Assembly (NCBI GenBank): GCA_038239005.1
Contig: JBBSFE010000003.1
Location: forward strand, 72,083 to 136,082
Reading direction: 5' to 3'
Source: DASXHD01 sp038239005
Lineage (GTDB): Bacteria > Myxococcota_A > Polyangia > Polyangiales > Polyangiaceae
Length of the DNA: 64,000 nt
Positions within the stretch are counted from its first letter, which is position 1; each line of letters begins with the position of its first letter. Below, piece after piece: positions 17,175 through 25,814 of the stretch. Both the position numbers and the translations under genes were made by a program. The notes under the pieces are model-generated. The model was not told the origin of the DNA, searched no databases, and saw nothing but the letters and a program-made list of their open reading frames with translations.

Positions 17175-19340
17175 ATGCGCAGCTCGCTCGCCCTACTATT
17201 TTGTTCTGCCGGTGTGTGCATCGCGGCTCCCGCGTTGGCAAGAAGTCCGGTTCCGGTCGTCGCCGCACCCGTGGCGCATGGATCATCGTGGGCGTCCGAG
17301 CTCGTCGAGCTTGCGGAGCTCGTGAAGCCGACCGACACGACGTGCACCGACCACTGTTGGGTGCTCGACCACATGCGTTTTTCGGGCGCACTCGGCCAAG
17401 GCAAAGTCGACTTCACACTCGAGGGGTCCGTGCTCCAAAAAGGGACGTACCAAATTCCGCTGTTCGGCCCAGCCGACAAGGTGCGTCTCGAAGGCGTGAC
17501 CGAGAACGGCGGGCACGCGACGATCGGTTTCGAAGAAGGGCACTACTACCTCCACACGAGCTCGCCCCACTTCACGCTGCGCGGCAAGCTCGTGCTTCCC
17601 GAAGACCGCACGGTCACGATCGTCGGCCCGCTCAACTCGCTCGACTCGGATGTCACGGGCGGGCGCATCACCGAAGGCGCGCACATGACGGCGCTCGCCG
17701 CGAGCGCGCTCCACTTCGATGCCGAGGGCGACGCGCCGCCTCCGCAGCCGCCGGTCTTCACGATCGCGCGCGCACTACGCGTCGGGAAAAGCATCGACTT
17801 CGAATACAAGCTCACCGCGCAAGCGAGTGCGGACCTCGGCGTCGTGCACTTGCCGCTTCGCTATGGCGAGCGCGTCGTCGACGTCGCGGGCTCGACGGGG
17901 TGGCGCATCGAAAGCGAAGAGCTTCTCCTCCCGACGACAGGCAAGGTTGCCGACATCACGATCACCGGGACGCTCTCGAACGTTTCGTCGTTCCAGCCCG
18001 ACCCGCGCGCGCCGTTCGAATGGTGGCTTCTCGAGAGCGACGCCGAGCATCGCGTTCTCGCGGCTGGCGACGCCAAGCAACACGACATCAACGAATCGCC
18101 GCTCCTTCGTCGCGAGCCGAACTCGCGTCTCTACCTCGTGCAGCGGGGCCAGCACCTCGACGTCACGCTGCAAACGCTCCAGAGCCTCGATGTCCTCGCG
18201 GCGACGATCCGCTCGCACTCGCGCCAAGTCATCTTGACGAGCTCCGGCGACCTCGTGATGCAAGACATGCTCACGTACGACAACAGCGGCCTCGATTATT
18301 TGTATTATACACCTGACGGCAAACCGCTCTTTTTGTCGACGGATGGTGCGTCCGAGCGCGTGATGCACAAAGACGGCTCGGACGATTTGATGGTGCCGAT
18401 GCGCATGGGTCAGCACTCGATTGTCGTGCAGTCACTCTCGCAAACCTCGATCGGCTCGCTCATGGGGCGCATCACTGTGCCCGGCCCGCGCGTTCCGCTC
18501 GCGACCGGCAGCGAAATGCTCACGTTTGGTTTGCCCGCGTCGGTTCATCCGATCGTGGTCACCGGTGGCGACCAAACACAGTGGCCCGTTTCGATGAACG
18601 ACGGCATCGCTCTCGCGCTCGCCGGTCTCGCATCGATGCTTGCGCTTCGCGGTTGGAAGAAGCGTTCGCTCGGCACGGTCACGATGTTTGGCTTGTGGTT
18701 CGTCGCGAAGCCTGCGTTCGCGGTCGTGCTCGGCGTCGGTGTTGTCGCGCTGCTCTTCCCGCTTTTCGCGCGCCTCGGCAAGACGACGCGACGCGTGACG
18801 CTTGCACTCGGCGTGCTCGGCGCGGTCATCGTTGGCGTTCCGACGCTCGTCATGAGCAGCAAGGCACGCGGCATCGACGAAACCACCGCGATGGTCGCCG
18901 CTTCCGATGGCGTCGTGGACACGCGCGTGAGCCTCGAGATGTCAGCGAACGACAAATCGAACATTGCGCAACGCGTGAATCTTCCGATGCAAGGCGCGCA
19001 GGCGCAGGCCATCGGCGGCAACGTGAACTTCGCCGCGCAGCTTGCGCATGGTGGGCTCGTCGATGGCGTTCGCCCCGTCGCGCTGACGCTTCCCACGTAC
19101 GAGCACGCGGCGTATGCGTCGCGTCAGCTCGTGACGCCGGCGCGCGCGTTCACGCCGGTCGTTTATTACATCACCGACTCGGGCATCGCGTTGCTCGCTC
19201 TCGCTTGGCTCAGCTGCGCCGCGGCGCTCGCGTGGTCGCAGCGCGACAAGCTCCGCGCGCTTCGCGATCGCATTCGTGCGCTCCTCGCGCCGAAGCCGGT
19301 CGACGTTGTCGCGACGGCCGCACCGACGCCCGCGGAGTGA
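17175..19340 (+). CDS. Large exported/membrane protein of unknown function
   Basis: This 721-residue protein has a signal peptide, then a long beta-rich extracytoplasmic region (residues about 25-470). The C-terminal part has hydrophobic segments at about 474-494, 500-535, 540-562 and 660-687, with a soluble loop (about 563-655) before the last one. The protein ends with a basic and then Pro/Ala-rich tail. I recognise no named domain. The topology suggests an inner-membrane anchor with a large periplasmic sensor or binding domain. It is convergent with the next gene, 21 bases away. Confidence 0.8.
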   Translation: MRSSLALLFCSAGVCIAAPALARSPVPVVAAPVAHGSSWASELVELAELVKPTDTTCTDHCWVLDHMRFSGALGQGKVDFTLEGSVLQKGTYQIPLFGPADKVRLEGVTENGGHATIGFEEGHYYLHTSSPHFTLRGKLVLPEDRTVTIVGPLNSLDSDVTGGRITEGAHMTALAASALHFDAEGDAPPPQPPVFTIARALRVGKSIDFEYKLTAQASADLGVVHLPLRYGERVVDVAGSTGWRIESEELLLPTTGKVADITITGTLSNVSSFQPDPRAPFEWWLLESDAEHRVLAAGDAKQHDINESPLLRREPNSRLYLVQRGQHLDVTLQTLQSLDVLAATIRSHSRQVILTSSGDLVMQDMLTYDNSGLDYLYYTPDGKPLFLSTDGASERVMHKDGSDDLMVPMRMGQHSIVVQSLSQTSIGSLMGRITVPGPRVPLATGSEMLTFGLPASVHPIVVTGGDQTQWPVSMNDGIALALAGLASMLALRGWKKRSLGTVTMFGLWFVAKPAFAVVLGVGVVALLFPLFARLGKTTRRVTLALGVLGAVIVGVPTLVMSSKARGIDETTAMVAASDGVVDTRVSLEMSANDKSNIAQRVNLPMQGAQAQAIGGNVNFAAQLAHGGLVDGVRPVALTLPTYEHAAYASRQLVTPARAFTPVVYYITDSGIALLALAWLSCAAALAWSQRDKLRALRDRIRALLAPKPVDVVATAAPTPAE

Positions 19341-19361
19341 GCCGCGCCTCGTGAAGGCGAA

Positions 19362-20018
19362 TTACTTCACGGGACGAACGAGACGAACGATCGAGACGAT
19401 GTTCCACATCGCGAATGCGACGAACATCGCCCACAAGAACGCAAACGCGCGCGCACCTTGGGGAGACTGACCATCGACGATGAGCCATGCGTCGTCTCCG
19501 ACTTTTTGGCCCGTGTTGCTCTCGATCGCGCTGCGAAGACCCCGATGACGAAGCCCCGCGTCGCGGAAACGAATCATGCGCCCCGAAAACTCGCCCTTCG
19601 GGACGAATCGGTTCGACTCGGCGCCCGACGGCACGCGCAGCTCCACCCACACGTCGGGTCGGCCAGCCATCGGAGCAATTCGATACGAATCGCTCTCGAA
19701 AGGCCTCTCGTAACGAAGGGCGCCCGCTCCGGCGAGCCGCCCGCGGCCTTGCGCGAGCTGATTGCTCACAAAAGCCGTGGTTGGCGCGGCCGTGATGTCG
19801 CCGAGATCTGTCGCCGACGCTGATCCGAAGGCATAAGCCGCGTCTCGCGTGAGGGAAAAAGCCATCGCGGACGACGCAATCGCCGCCACAGCCATCAAGA
19901 TGAGGGTGGACCGGCGCTCGCCCCGAGGGGGGTCCGGGAGCTCCAGGAGCTCGGGATCGACCTCTTCCTTCTCGTTTTCACGAAAAATGTGGTCTGTGGC
20001 TTCGGCGGTGCGGGCCAT
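19362..20018 (-). CDS. Two-helix membrane protein, function unknown
   Basis: This 218-residue protein has an acidic N-terminal cytoplasmic tail, one transmembrane helix at about residues 38-56, a soluble domain of about 130 residues and a second helix near 190-212. The soluble part includes WVELRVPSGAESNRFVP, and no family is recognised. The start ATG 20018 has a TATAAC element only six bases upstream, so a leaderless mRNA is possible. It is divergent from the zinc-ribbon membrane protein gene. Confidence 0.7.
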   Translation of the reverse strand: MARTAEATDHIFRENEKEEVDPELLELPDPPRGERRSTLILMAVAAIASSAMAFSLTRDAAYAFGSASATDLGDITAAPTTAFVSNQLAQGRGRLAGAGALRYERPFESDSYRIAPMAGRPDVWVELRVPSGAESNRFVPKGEFSGRMIRFRDAGLRHRGLRSAIESNTGQKVGDDAWLIVDGQSPQGARAFAFLWAMFVAFAMWNIVSIVRLVRPVK

Positions 20019-20023
20019 GGCTC

Positions 20024-20029
20024 GTTATA
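20024..20029 (-). promoter_or_regulatory. Possible -10 element of a leaderless transcript
   Basis: TATAAC on the minus strand ends six bases before ATG 20018. If used, transcription would begin at or next to the start codon. No good -35 hexamer is present at the usual spacing, so support is weak. Confidence 0.25.
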
Positions 20030-20084
20030 CCATCCTAGACAAGGTTGATGCGGCGAGGTTCCCGCATTACCCTCGCCCTCCACA

Positions 20085-20615
20085 ATGGCCGCTAACGTCG
20101 TCTGCCCGACTTGTGGTTACAAGACCAACCCGCCGGGCAGCGCGCGGTGCGTCTCATGCGGTGCACGAATCGAAGGTCTCGGCGCGATCAAACGCTCGCG
20201 CGAAGAAGAGCTCGAACGTCGCTACCAACAAGAAGGCGTGAGCCTCACGTGGATGGGCATCGCGCTCGTCGTTCAAGGCGTGCTCACCGCAGCCCTTGTT
20301 TTTGGGCTTCCCATGGTGATCCCCGCGCTCGACTTCGAAGGCTCGAACGGCATGGCGATTTGCATTCCCGTGTGGTTCGTCGGCGGACTTCTCGTCGGGA
20401 TGATCTCACCGGGCCGCACGTTCATCGAGCCCGTCGTCGCGAGCTTCATCGTCGCGATCCCCACGACGTATCAGCTCGTCGAAAACCAGACCGTGCGACG
20501 AATGCCGAGCTTTCTCTACATCATCATGGCCGGCATCGGCGTCCTCTTCACGCTCATCGGCGCCTACCTCGGCGAGCGCATCCAGCTCGGCCCGCCCCCC
20601 AAAGCCGCCGAGTAA
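20085..20615 (+). CDS. Zinc-ribbon membrane protein
   Basis: This 176-residue protein has an N-terminal zinc ribbon with two CxxC pairs (CPTCG at residues 7-11 and CVSCG at 22-26). Four hydrophobic helices follow (about 54-80, 88-108, 114-128 and 140-165). Small zinc-ribbon membrane proteins of this kind are common in Myxococcota, with no assigned role. A charged EEELERRYQQEG linker joins the ribbon to the membrane part. The function is unknown. Confidence 0.75.
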   Translation: MAANVVCPTCGYKTNPPGSARCVSCGARIEGLGAIKRSREEELERRYQQEGVSLTWMGIALVVQGVLTAALVFGLPMVIPALDFEGSNGMAICIPVWFVGGLLVGMISPGRTFIEPVVASFIVAIPTTYQLVENQTVRRMPSFLYIIMAGIGVLFTLIGAYLGERIQLGPPPKAAE

Positions 20616-20696
20616 AAGTCGTTCTTTGGCTGGACCGCACAAAGTCCAGTGGAACGTCTCCAAGATAGGCGTAGAATTCCAGGTGAGGAGCTTGGA

Positions 20697-22133
20697 ATGA
20701 AAAACCGACTCGTCTTGGGCGCTGCTGTGTTGATCGCGTTGCCGGCGATCTTTTCATACGGATGTGGCGGGGGCGGGATCGGCTTCAACAAAGATGGCGG
20801 CGATGATGACGCCACCGTCGATGGTGCCGGTGGTGGCGATGGCGGATTTGGTTTCGGTGATGTCGGCGTTCCCGAAGGCGGCGGTTGTGTGAACTTGGAA
20901 TGCAACATTCCAAGTTGCGGCACGACGACGATCTCCGGAACCGTCTACGCGCCGAACGGGTTGCTCCCTCTCTACAACGTGATCGTCTACGTGCCGAACC
21001 AGGCCGTCGATCCGTTTCCGGCCGGTGTCACGTGCGATCAGTGCGGCTCGGACGTCTCCGGAAATCCGGTGGCCGTCGCGCTCACCGATTCGCAAGGCAA
21101 GTTCTCCATCAAGGACACGCCTGCGGGAACCAAGATTCCGGTCGTCATGCAAGTCGGCAAGTGGCGCCGTCAGATCGTGGTCGACACGGTCGCGCCGTGC
21201 GTCGACAACCCCATCGGCCAACAGGTCTCCGGCGTCGAGCAGCTGACGCGCTTGCCGAAGAACCAACAAGAAGGCGACATGCCGAAGATCGCGATCACCA
21301 CTGGTGGTTGCGATCAGCTCGCGTGCATCATGCCGAAGATCGGCATCGACCCGAAAGAGTACGCACCGGGCCCGACGAGCGCATCGGTGAAACCAAAGAC
21401 GGCCATCAGCTTCTACAACGGTTCGACGGGCTCCGGTCCGACGGGCACGCCGCCCGCGGGTCCGTTCTGGGGCGACGTCAACCAACTCAAGAATTTCGAT
21501 CTCGCGATCTTCTCGTGTGAGTGCGAGGAGCCGCCGGACGCAAGCCAGGTCGACTACGACGCCGTGCAGAAATATCTCGAAGCCGGTGGGCGCGTGTTCT
21601 CCACGGACTTCATGTACGTCTGGTACAAATTCTCGAAGGACACCGACTTGAACGTTTCGCCGTGGGCATGGCCCGGTGGCGCGCCGCTCGGGTCGTCGCC
21701 GTTCTTCATCGACACCGCCTTCCCGAAGGGCCAAGCGCTTTCAGATTGGCTCTACTACGTGTCGAGCATCGTCCCATACAAGGCGCAGACGACGCAGCCT
21801 CCGGTGAAGGGACAATTCCCGGTGCAGGTTCCGTTCGACAACATCCACGGCATCAACTCGACGTACGGCGTCGAGTGGGCGCACTCGCCGAACACGGGCG
21901 GTCACCCGCGCTTCGTGACGATGAACATGCCGTCGAAGAACCCGCCCGCATCGCAATGCGGCAAAGCAGTTCACCTCGACGCGCACATCAGCGTCGGCGA
22001 CTCCGTCAGCACGAACTTCCCCGCGGGCTGCAACGCCAACGCGAAAGAGACCGAGCTCGCGACGGTGTTCTTCATCTTCGACTTGTCATCCTGCATCCAG
22101 GACGACAAGACCCAGCCGATCATCCCGCACTGA
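20697..22133 (+). CDS. Exported lipoprotein with carboxypeptidase-regulatory-like domain
   Basis: This 478-residue protein has a lipoprotein signal (IFSYGC) followed by a Gly/Asp-rich linker. Residues about 75-165 form a beta-sandwich like carboxypeptidase regulatory domains (ISGTVYAPNG, then TDSQGKFSI). The remaining part has a segment resembling a type 1 glutamine amidotransferase-like fold (FDLAIFSCECEEP, then VQKYLEAGGRVFSTDF), suggesting a ThuA-like region. A GAGGAG Shine-Dalgarno sits eight bases before ATG 20697, which decides the start. The family is common in Sorangium relatives; the function is unknown. Confidence 0.75.
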   Translation: MKNRLVLGAAVLIALPAIFSYGCGGGGIGFNKDGGDDDATVDGAGGGDGGFGFGDVGVPEGGGCVNLECNIPSCGTTTISGTVYAPNGLLPLYNVIVYVPNQAVDPFPAGVTCDQCGSDVSGNPVAVALTDSQGKFSIKDTPAGTKIPVVMQVGKWRRQIVVDTVAPCVDNPIGQQVSGVEQLTRLPKNQQEGDMPKIAITTGGCDQLACIMPKIGIDPKEYAPGPTSASVKPKTAISFYNGSTGSGPTGTPPAGPFWGDVNQLKNFDLAIFSCECEEPPDASQVDYDAVQKYLEAGGRVFSTDFMYVWYKFSKDTDLNVSPWAWPGGAPLGSSPFFIDTAFPKGQALSDWLYYVSSIVPYKAQTTQPPVKGQFPVQVPFDNIHGINSTYGVEWAHSPNTGGHPRFVTMNMPSKNPPASQCGKAVHLDAHISVGDSVSTNFPAGCNANAKETELATVFFIFDLSSCIQDDKTQPIIPH

Positions 22134-22139
22134 TCGGGG

Positions 22140-22496
22140 TTAGGCGTCTTTGGCGTCGCGGACGCGGGCGGCTTTGCCGGCGAGGTCGCGCAAGTAGAAG
22201 AGGCGCGCGCGGCGGACGACACCGCGGGAGATGACTTCCACTTTGTCGATGCGCGGCGAGTGCGAGAGAAACGAACGCTCGACGCCGACGTTGAAGCTGA
22301 CCTTGCGGACCGTGAACGCGCTGCGGCCGCCCGCGCGCTCGCGCTTGATGACGACGCCTTGGAAGACCTGAATGCGGTCCTTGTCGCCTTCGACGATTTT
22401 GTAGTGCACGCGCACGGTGTCACCCACGCGAAAATCTGGCAGGTTCGTGCGAAGCTGCTCGGCCTCGAGCTCTGCGATTTTGGGGTGGGTCTGCAT
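22140..22496 (-). CDS. rplS: 50S ribosomal protein L19
   Basis: This 118-residue protein carries the L19 core: PDFRVGDTVRVHYKIVEGDK, VFQGVVIKRERAG, FTVRKVSFNVGVERSF and a C-terminal VVRRARLFYLRDL. L19 binds 23S rRNA at the interface with the 30S subunit. The usual neighbours rpsP, rimM and trmD are absent. The start is ATG 22496, matching the usual N-terminus; an upstream in-frame ATG would add 13 atypical residues. It is convergent with the lipoprotein gene at 22133. Confidence 0.95.
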   Translation of the reverse strand: MQTHPKIAELEAEQLRTNLPDFRVGDTVRVHYKIVEGDKDRIQVFQGVVIKRERAGGRSAFTVRKVSFNVGVERSFLSHSPRIDKVEVISRGVVRRARLFYLRDLAGKAARVRDAKDA

Positions 22497-22575
22497 GGGG
22501 CACGGGCTTAAAGCACTGGGCCATACCTCTGTCAACGCGCAACCGTCCGATTTTCATGGCATCTCATGGGCTCCA

Positions 22576-23037
22576 ATGACTCTTTCGATTGGCGATAACG
22601 CACCCGACTTCGACGTGACCTCGAGCGATGGGCGGCAGCTCAAGCTCGCGGACTTTCGGGGCAAGAAAAACGTCGTCCTCTATTTCTACCCCGGCGATTT
22701 CACGCCGGTCTGCACCCGTGAGACGTGCGGATTCCGCGACATGATGGCCGAGCTCGGCAGCGCGAGCACCGAGGTCATCGGCGTGTCGTTCGACGACGAC
22801 GAATCGCACGAGGCTTTCCGCGAAAAATACGGCGTAGCGTTCGCGCTGGTTGCCGACATGCCGCACGGATTGGCCGAGAAATACGAGGCTACGAACCTTC
22901 TGACGCGCCTCCTCGGCCGACCCTCGCGCGTGACGTACGTGATCGACAAAAACGGCAAGATCGCAGGGGTTTTCAAGGCCGAGCTCTCGGCGTCGACCCA
23001 CCTCGACGGCGTACGAGATTGCGTTTCGAAGCTTTGA
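22576..23037 (+). CDS. bcp: Thiol peroxidase, peroxiredoxin BCP/PrxQ type
   Basis: This 153-residue AhpC/TSA-fold protein has the peroxidatic Cys in FTPVCTRETC. A second Cys five residues later is the resolving Cys position of BCP/PrxQ enzymes. The N-terminus (GDNAPDFDVTSSDG) and the C-terminal RVTYVIDKNGKI are also characteristic. BCP reduces hydrogen peroxide and organic hydroperoxides using thioredoxin. The start is ATG 22576, at the usual family N-terminus. It is divergent from rplS, and the isolated rplC gene follows 93 bases downstream. Confidence 0.95.
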   Translation: MTLSIGDNAPDFDVTSSDGRQLKLADFRGKKNVVLYFYPGDFTPVCTRETCGFRDMMAELGSASTEVIGVSFDDDESHEAFREKYGVAFALVADMPHGLAEKYEATNLLTRLLGRPSRVTYVIDKNGKIAGVFKAELSASTHLDGVRDCVSKL

Positions 23038-23092
23038 CGGCTAAAAAACCCGTCCCCTTCCAAAAGGCCGAAGTCGATCTCTTGTAGATCGC

Positions 23093-23104
23093 TCGCAATT
23101 GCGA
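23093..23104. promoter_or_regulatory. 12-bp palindrome upstream of rplC
   Basis: TCGCAATTGCGA is a perfect inverted repeat 26 bases before the rplC start, in the 93-base gap after bcp. It sits where a promoter or operator for rplC would be expected; no regulator is identified. Confidence 0.3.
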
Positions 23105-23130
23105 CGGCCCAGAGGATTTACGAGGACACA

Positions 23131-23799
23131 ATGAATCAGCAACCTGGCGTGTTCGGGTACAAGCTCGGCAACACGCAACTCTTCACAGAAGACGGCAGCG
23201 TCCAGCGCGTGACCGTGATCGAAGCCGGTCCCATCACCGTGCTCGGCAAGCGCACACCCGAGCATGACGGCTACTCGGCTCTCGTGTTCGGCATCGGCGA
23301 GCGCAAAGAGAAGCACACGTCGAAGCCCGTCGCGGGCCACTTCAAGAAAATCGGACAGACACCGAAGCGCCTCGTCAAAGAAGTGCGCGTCCCGGCGGAC
23401 TACGTCGCGAAGTTCGAAGTCGGTCAGGTTCTCAAGCTCGACGAGATTTTCCAGGCGGGCCAATTCGTCGACGCGCAAGGCAAGACACGCGGTCGCGGTT
23501 TCACGGGCGTCGTTCGCCGTTGGGCGTTCGCCGGCTTCGTGCAGACGCACGGTACGCACGAGTATCGCCGCCACGGCGGTTCGATCGGTACGAACATGAC
23601 GCCGGGCCGCACGCTCCCGAACCTCAAAATGCCGGGCCACTACGGCAACGAGATCCTCTCGATCCTCAACTTGAAGATCGCGAAAGTGATCCCGGAGAAA
23701 CACTTGCTCCTCGTCGAAGGAGCCGTGCCGGGCTCGAAGGGCGGGCTCGTTTTGATTCGTCACGCCGTCAAGACGCGCGTTCGCTCCAAGAAGAAGTGA
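23131..23799 (+). CDS. rplC: 50S ribosomal protein L3, isolated from the S10 operon
   Basis: This 222-residue protein shows typical L3 features: KLGNTQLFTEDG near the N-terminus, GRGFTGVVRRW, the central HGTHEYRRHGGSIG, and PGRTLPNLKMPGHYGN carrying the conserved loop that approaches the peptidyl-transferase centre. L3 nucleates early assembly of the large subunit. A CGAGGA Shine-Dalgarno precedes ATG 23131. Unusually, rplD/rplW/rplB do not follow: the next gene is UPF0262-like and starts inside the rplC stop (GTGA). Confidence 0.95.
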   Translation: MNQQPGVFGYKLGNTQLFTEDGSVQRVTVIEAGPITVLGKRTPEHDGYSALVFGIGERKEKHTSKPVAGHFKKIGQTPKRLVKEVRVPADYVAKFEVGQVLKLDEIFQAGQFVDAQGKTRGRGFTGVVRRWAFAGFVQTHGTHEYRRHGGSIGTNMTPGRTLPNLKMPGHYGNEILSILNLKIAKVIPEKHLLLVEGAVPGSKGGLVLIRHAVKTRVRSKKK

Positions 23800-24260
23800 T
23801 CGCGGTCGTCCGAATCGACGACGCACTTTGGGATTCAGCAAGCCGCGGCCGGCGCGACGATTGGCGCGTGTCGATTGTCGACTTGGTGGACGACGCACGC
23901 CTCGGCGACGACGGCGATCACGTTTTGCACGTCGCCGCTGATTCGCGCGCCGTTTCGCTTTCGACGTTCGACGCAGCGGGCGCCCCACGCAGCGCGCTCG
24001 AGGTTCCCATGGCGGAGCTTCGCCCACAAATCGACGAGTACCTCGCGATCATCCGGCGCATGCAAGGCGACGACAAGGGCGCCATGCACGCGCTCGACAT
24101 GGCGAAGAAAGTCGTCCACGACGCGGGCGCGAAAACGCTCGCGCGCGCGGTGCCTGAGCTCGCACGCGATCACGAGTCGTTTCGGCGGCTGTTCTCGCTG
24201 ATTTTGTCCGTCGTCGTCGACGTCACCGCGCTACCGGGCTCGCACCGCCGACACGCGTGA
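23796..24260 (+). CDS. UPF0262-like protein
   Basis: This 154-residue acidic protein starts with GTG overlapping the rplC stop. The N-terminal strand-rich part (VSIVDLVDDARLG, HVLHVAADSRAVSL) and the helical C-terminus (LRPQIDEYLAIIRRM, then a conserved-looking EAI/ALDM segment and FRRLFSLIL) follow the order seen in UPF0262 proteins. The function of that family is unknown. Assignment is by pattern only and moderately secure. The stop TGA directly abuts the serS stop on the other strand. Confidence 0.65.
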   Translation: MIAVVRIDDALWDSASRGRRDDWRVSIVDLVDDARLGDDGDHVLHVAADSRAVSLSTFDAAGAPRSALEVPMAELRPQIDEYLAIIRRMQGDDKGAMHALDMAKKVVHDAGAKTLARAVPELARDHESFRRLFSLILSVVVDVTALPGSHRRHA

Positions 24261-25532
24261 TCACTTTCGGATGATGCGCTCGACGCCGTTCAAGTAAGGG
24301 ACGAGCGCTTTCGGAATCGTGACCGAGCCGTCTTCGTTTTGGTGATTCTCGAGGAGCGGAATCAAAATGCGCGGGCTCGCGATGGCCGTGTTGTTGAGCG
24401 TGTACGGATACGACAGCGAGCCGTCGGGCATCCGCACGCGGATGTTCGATCGCCGCGCCTGAAAATCTCCGAGCGTGGAGCACGAGTGCGTCTCCGAGTA
24501 AGCCTCGCGGCTCGGCATCCACGATTCGATCTCGTGCTTGCGCGTTTGCCCGAGCCCGATCTCGCCGGTGCACGCGATGGCGACGCGATACGGGATTTCC
24601 AATTTCTCGAGCACCGCCTTGGCGTTGTTGAGCAAGGTGTAGTGCTCCTTCTCCGCGACGGCTTCGTCCGGCAGGCAAAACACGACTTGCTCGACCTTGG
24701 TGAACTGATGCACGCGGTAAAGTCCGCGAGTGTCTTTGCCGTGAGCGCCCGCTTCGCGACGAAAACAGGCTGAAATCCCAGCGTATCGTATCGGGAGCTT
24801 CGCGGCGTCGAGCGTATCGTCGCAGTGCAAGCTCACGAGTGACACCTCGCTCGTGCCGACCAAGTAGAGGTCGTCGGCCGTGACCGCGTACGCCTCTTCT
24901 TTGCCGAGCGGAAAAAATCCCGTCCCGATGAGCGCGCGCTCTTTCACGATGACGGGTGGAATGACGATCTCGAGCCCGCGCGACACCAGCACATCGATCG
25001 TGAGTCGCGTCACCGCTAGCTCGAGCAACGCACCAAGCCCGCGAAGCGCGTAGGCGCGCCCACCCGCGAACTTTCGCGGCCCGTCCCAATTGACGAGCGA
25101 GAGGTCCGTCATCAGCTCGACGTGATCCTTCGGCTTGAACTCGAACTTGCGGGGCGTTCCGACCTTGCGAATCTCGACGTTGTCCGCTTCGCCTTTGCCA
25201 ATCGGCACTTCCGGCCGCGGAATGCTGGGGACGCGCAGCATCAAGTCGTCGAAGCGCGCCTGCGCATCGGCAAGCAGCGGCTCGAGCCGCTCGATGTCCT
25301 GCTTGATCGCTTTTCCTTCATCGATGAGCTTGGGCCGCTCTTCTTTCGAAGCTTTCGGAATCGACTGCGCCACTTCGTTCTTCCGCTTCCGCGTGGCCTC
25401 GAGCTTCCCAATCGCATCACGTCGCACGCGATCGGCCTCGAGTAGCTCATCGAGATTCATCTCGATCCGCTTGTTCTCGATGGCCCGTCGAACAACGTCC
25501 GCATTTTCCCGAATGAACGCGATATCCAGCAT
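24261..25532 (-). CDS. serS: Seryl-tRNA synthetase
   Basis: This 423-residue class II synthetase has the N-terminal long coiled-coil arm (residues about 30-100) that contacts the tRNA(Ser) variable arm. It also has the motif 2 segment FRREAGAHGKDTRGLYRVHQF and the GDFQARR loop. It activates serine and charges tRNA(Ser), and the seryl product also feeds selenocysteine synthesis where present. The motif 3 region reads LNNTAIASPRILIPLLEN, lacking the common bacterial G-x-G-L-A-x-x-R form and closer to the archaeal/eukaryotic-like LN-x-T-x-x-A-x-x-R version. Convergent stop codons with the UPF0262 gene form TGATCA. Confidence 0.95.
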   Translation of the reverse strand: MLDIAFIRENADVVRRAIENKRIEMNLDELLEADRVRRDAIGKLEATRKRKNEVAQSIPKASKEERPKLIDEGKAIKQDIERLEPLLADAQARFDDLMLRVPSIPRPEVPIGKGEADNVEIRKVGTPRKFEFKPKDHVELMTDLSLVNWDGPRKFAGGRAYALRGLGALLELAVTRLTIDVLVSRGLEIVIPPVIVKERALIGTGFFPLGKEEAYAVTADDLYLVGTSEVSLVSLHCDDTLDAAKLPIRYAGISACFRREAGAHGKDTRGLYRVHQFTKVEQVVFCLPDEAVAEKEHYTLLNNAKAVLEKLEIPYRVAIACTGEIGLGQTRKHEIESWMPSREAYSETHSCSTLGDFQARRSNIRVRMPDGSLSYPYTLNNTAIASPRILIPLLENHQNEDGSVTIPKALVPYLNGVERIIRK

Positions 25533-25583
25533 CGGCGCCTAGATGAGCATGATGGGCTGGAATATGTCGACTGGCGTCGTAAG

Positions 25584-25814
25584 ATGACACCGATGACCGT
25601 CAAAGCGTCGTGTGGGCCTCAGACGACCGTCGTCAATACCGATAGCGTGCGCATCGCGCGATGTCCGTGCGGGATGTTTCACGTCACGCTCGTTCAATCG
25701 GGCGTCACGGTGCAGCTCTCCGGCGAGCGGCTCGCGGAGCTCGGGCGCGCGATTGCCGTCGCGTCGCCGACGCAAGAGACCCGTCGTGACCGCGGACGCG
25801 AATCCGTTTCTTAG
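25584..25814 (+). CDS. Small protein with a CxC motif, function unknown
   Basis: This is a 76-residue protein with a central RCPCGMFHVTLVQSG segment, a predicted beta hairpin and helix, and a polar C-terminal tail. A similar core occurs in small hypothetical proteins of Myxococcota. Start ATG 25584 lies 51 bases from the divergent serS start; a second ATG at 25593 is possible. The C-terminal end overlaps the GTG start of the following SGNH hydrolase gene, which supports a real coupled gene. The function is unknown. Confidence 0.6.
   Translation: MTPMTVKASCGPQTTVVNTDSVRIARCPCGMFHVTLVQSGVTVQLSGERLAELGRAIAVASPTQETRRDRGRESVS

Noticed and set aside
20630..20649. Hairpin CTGGAC/GTCCAG as a transcription terminator
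   Set aside because: The stem is only six pairs and no T-run follows.
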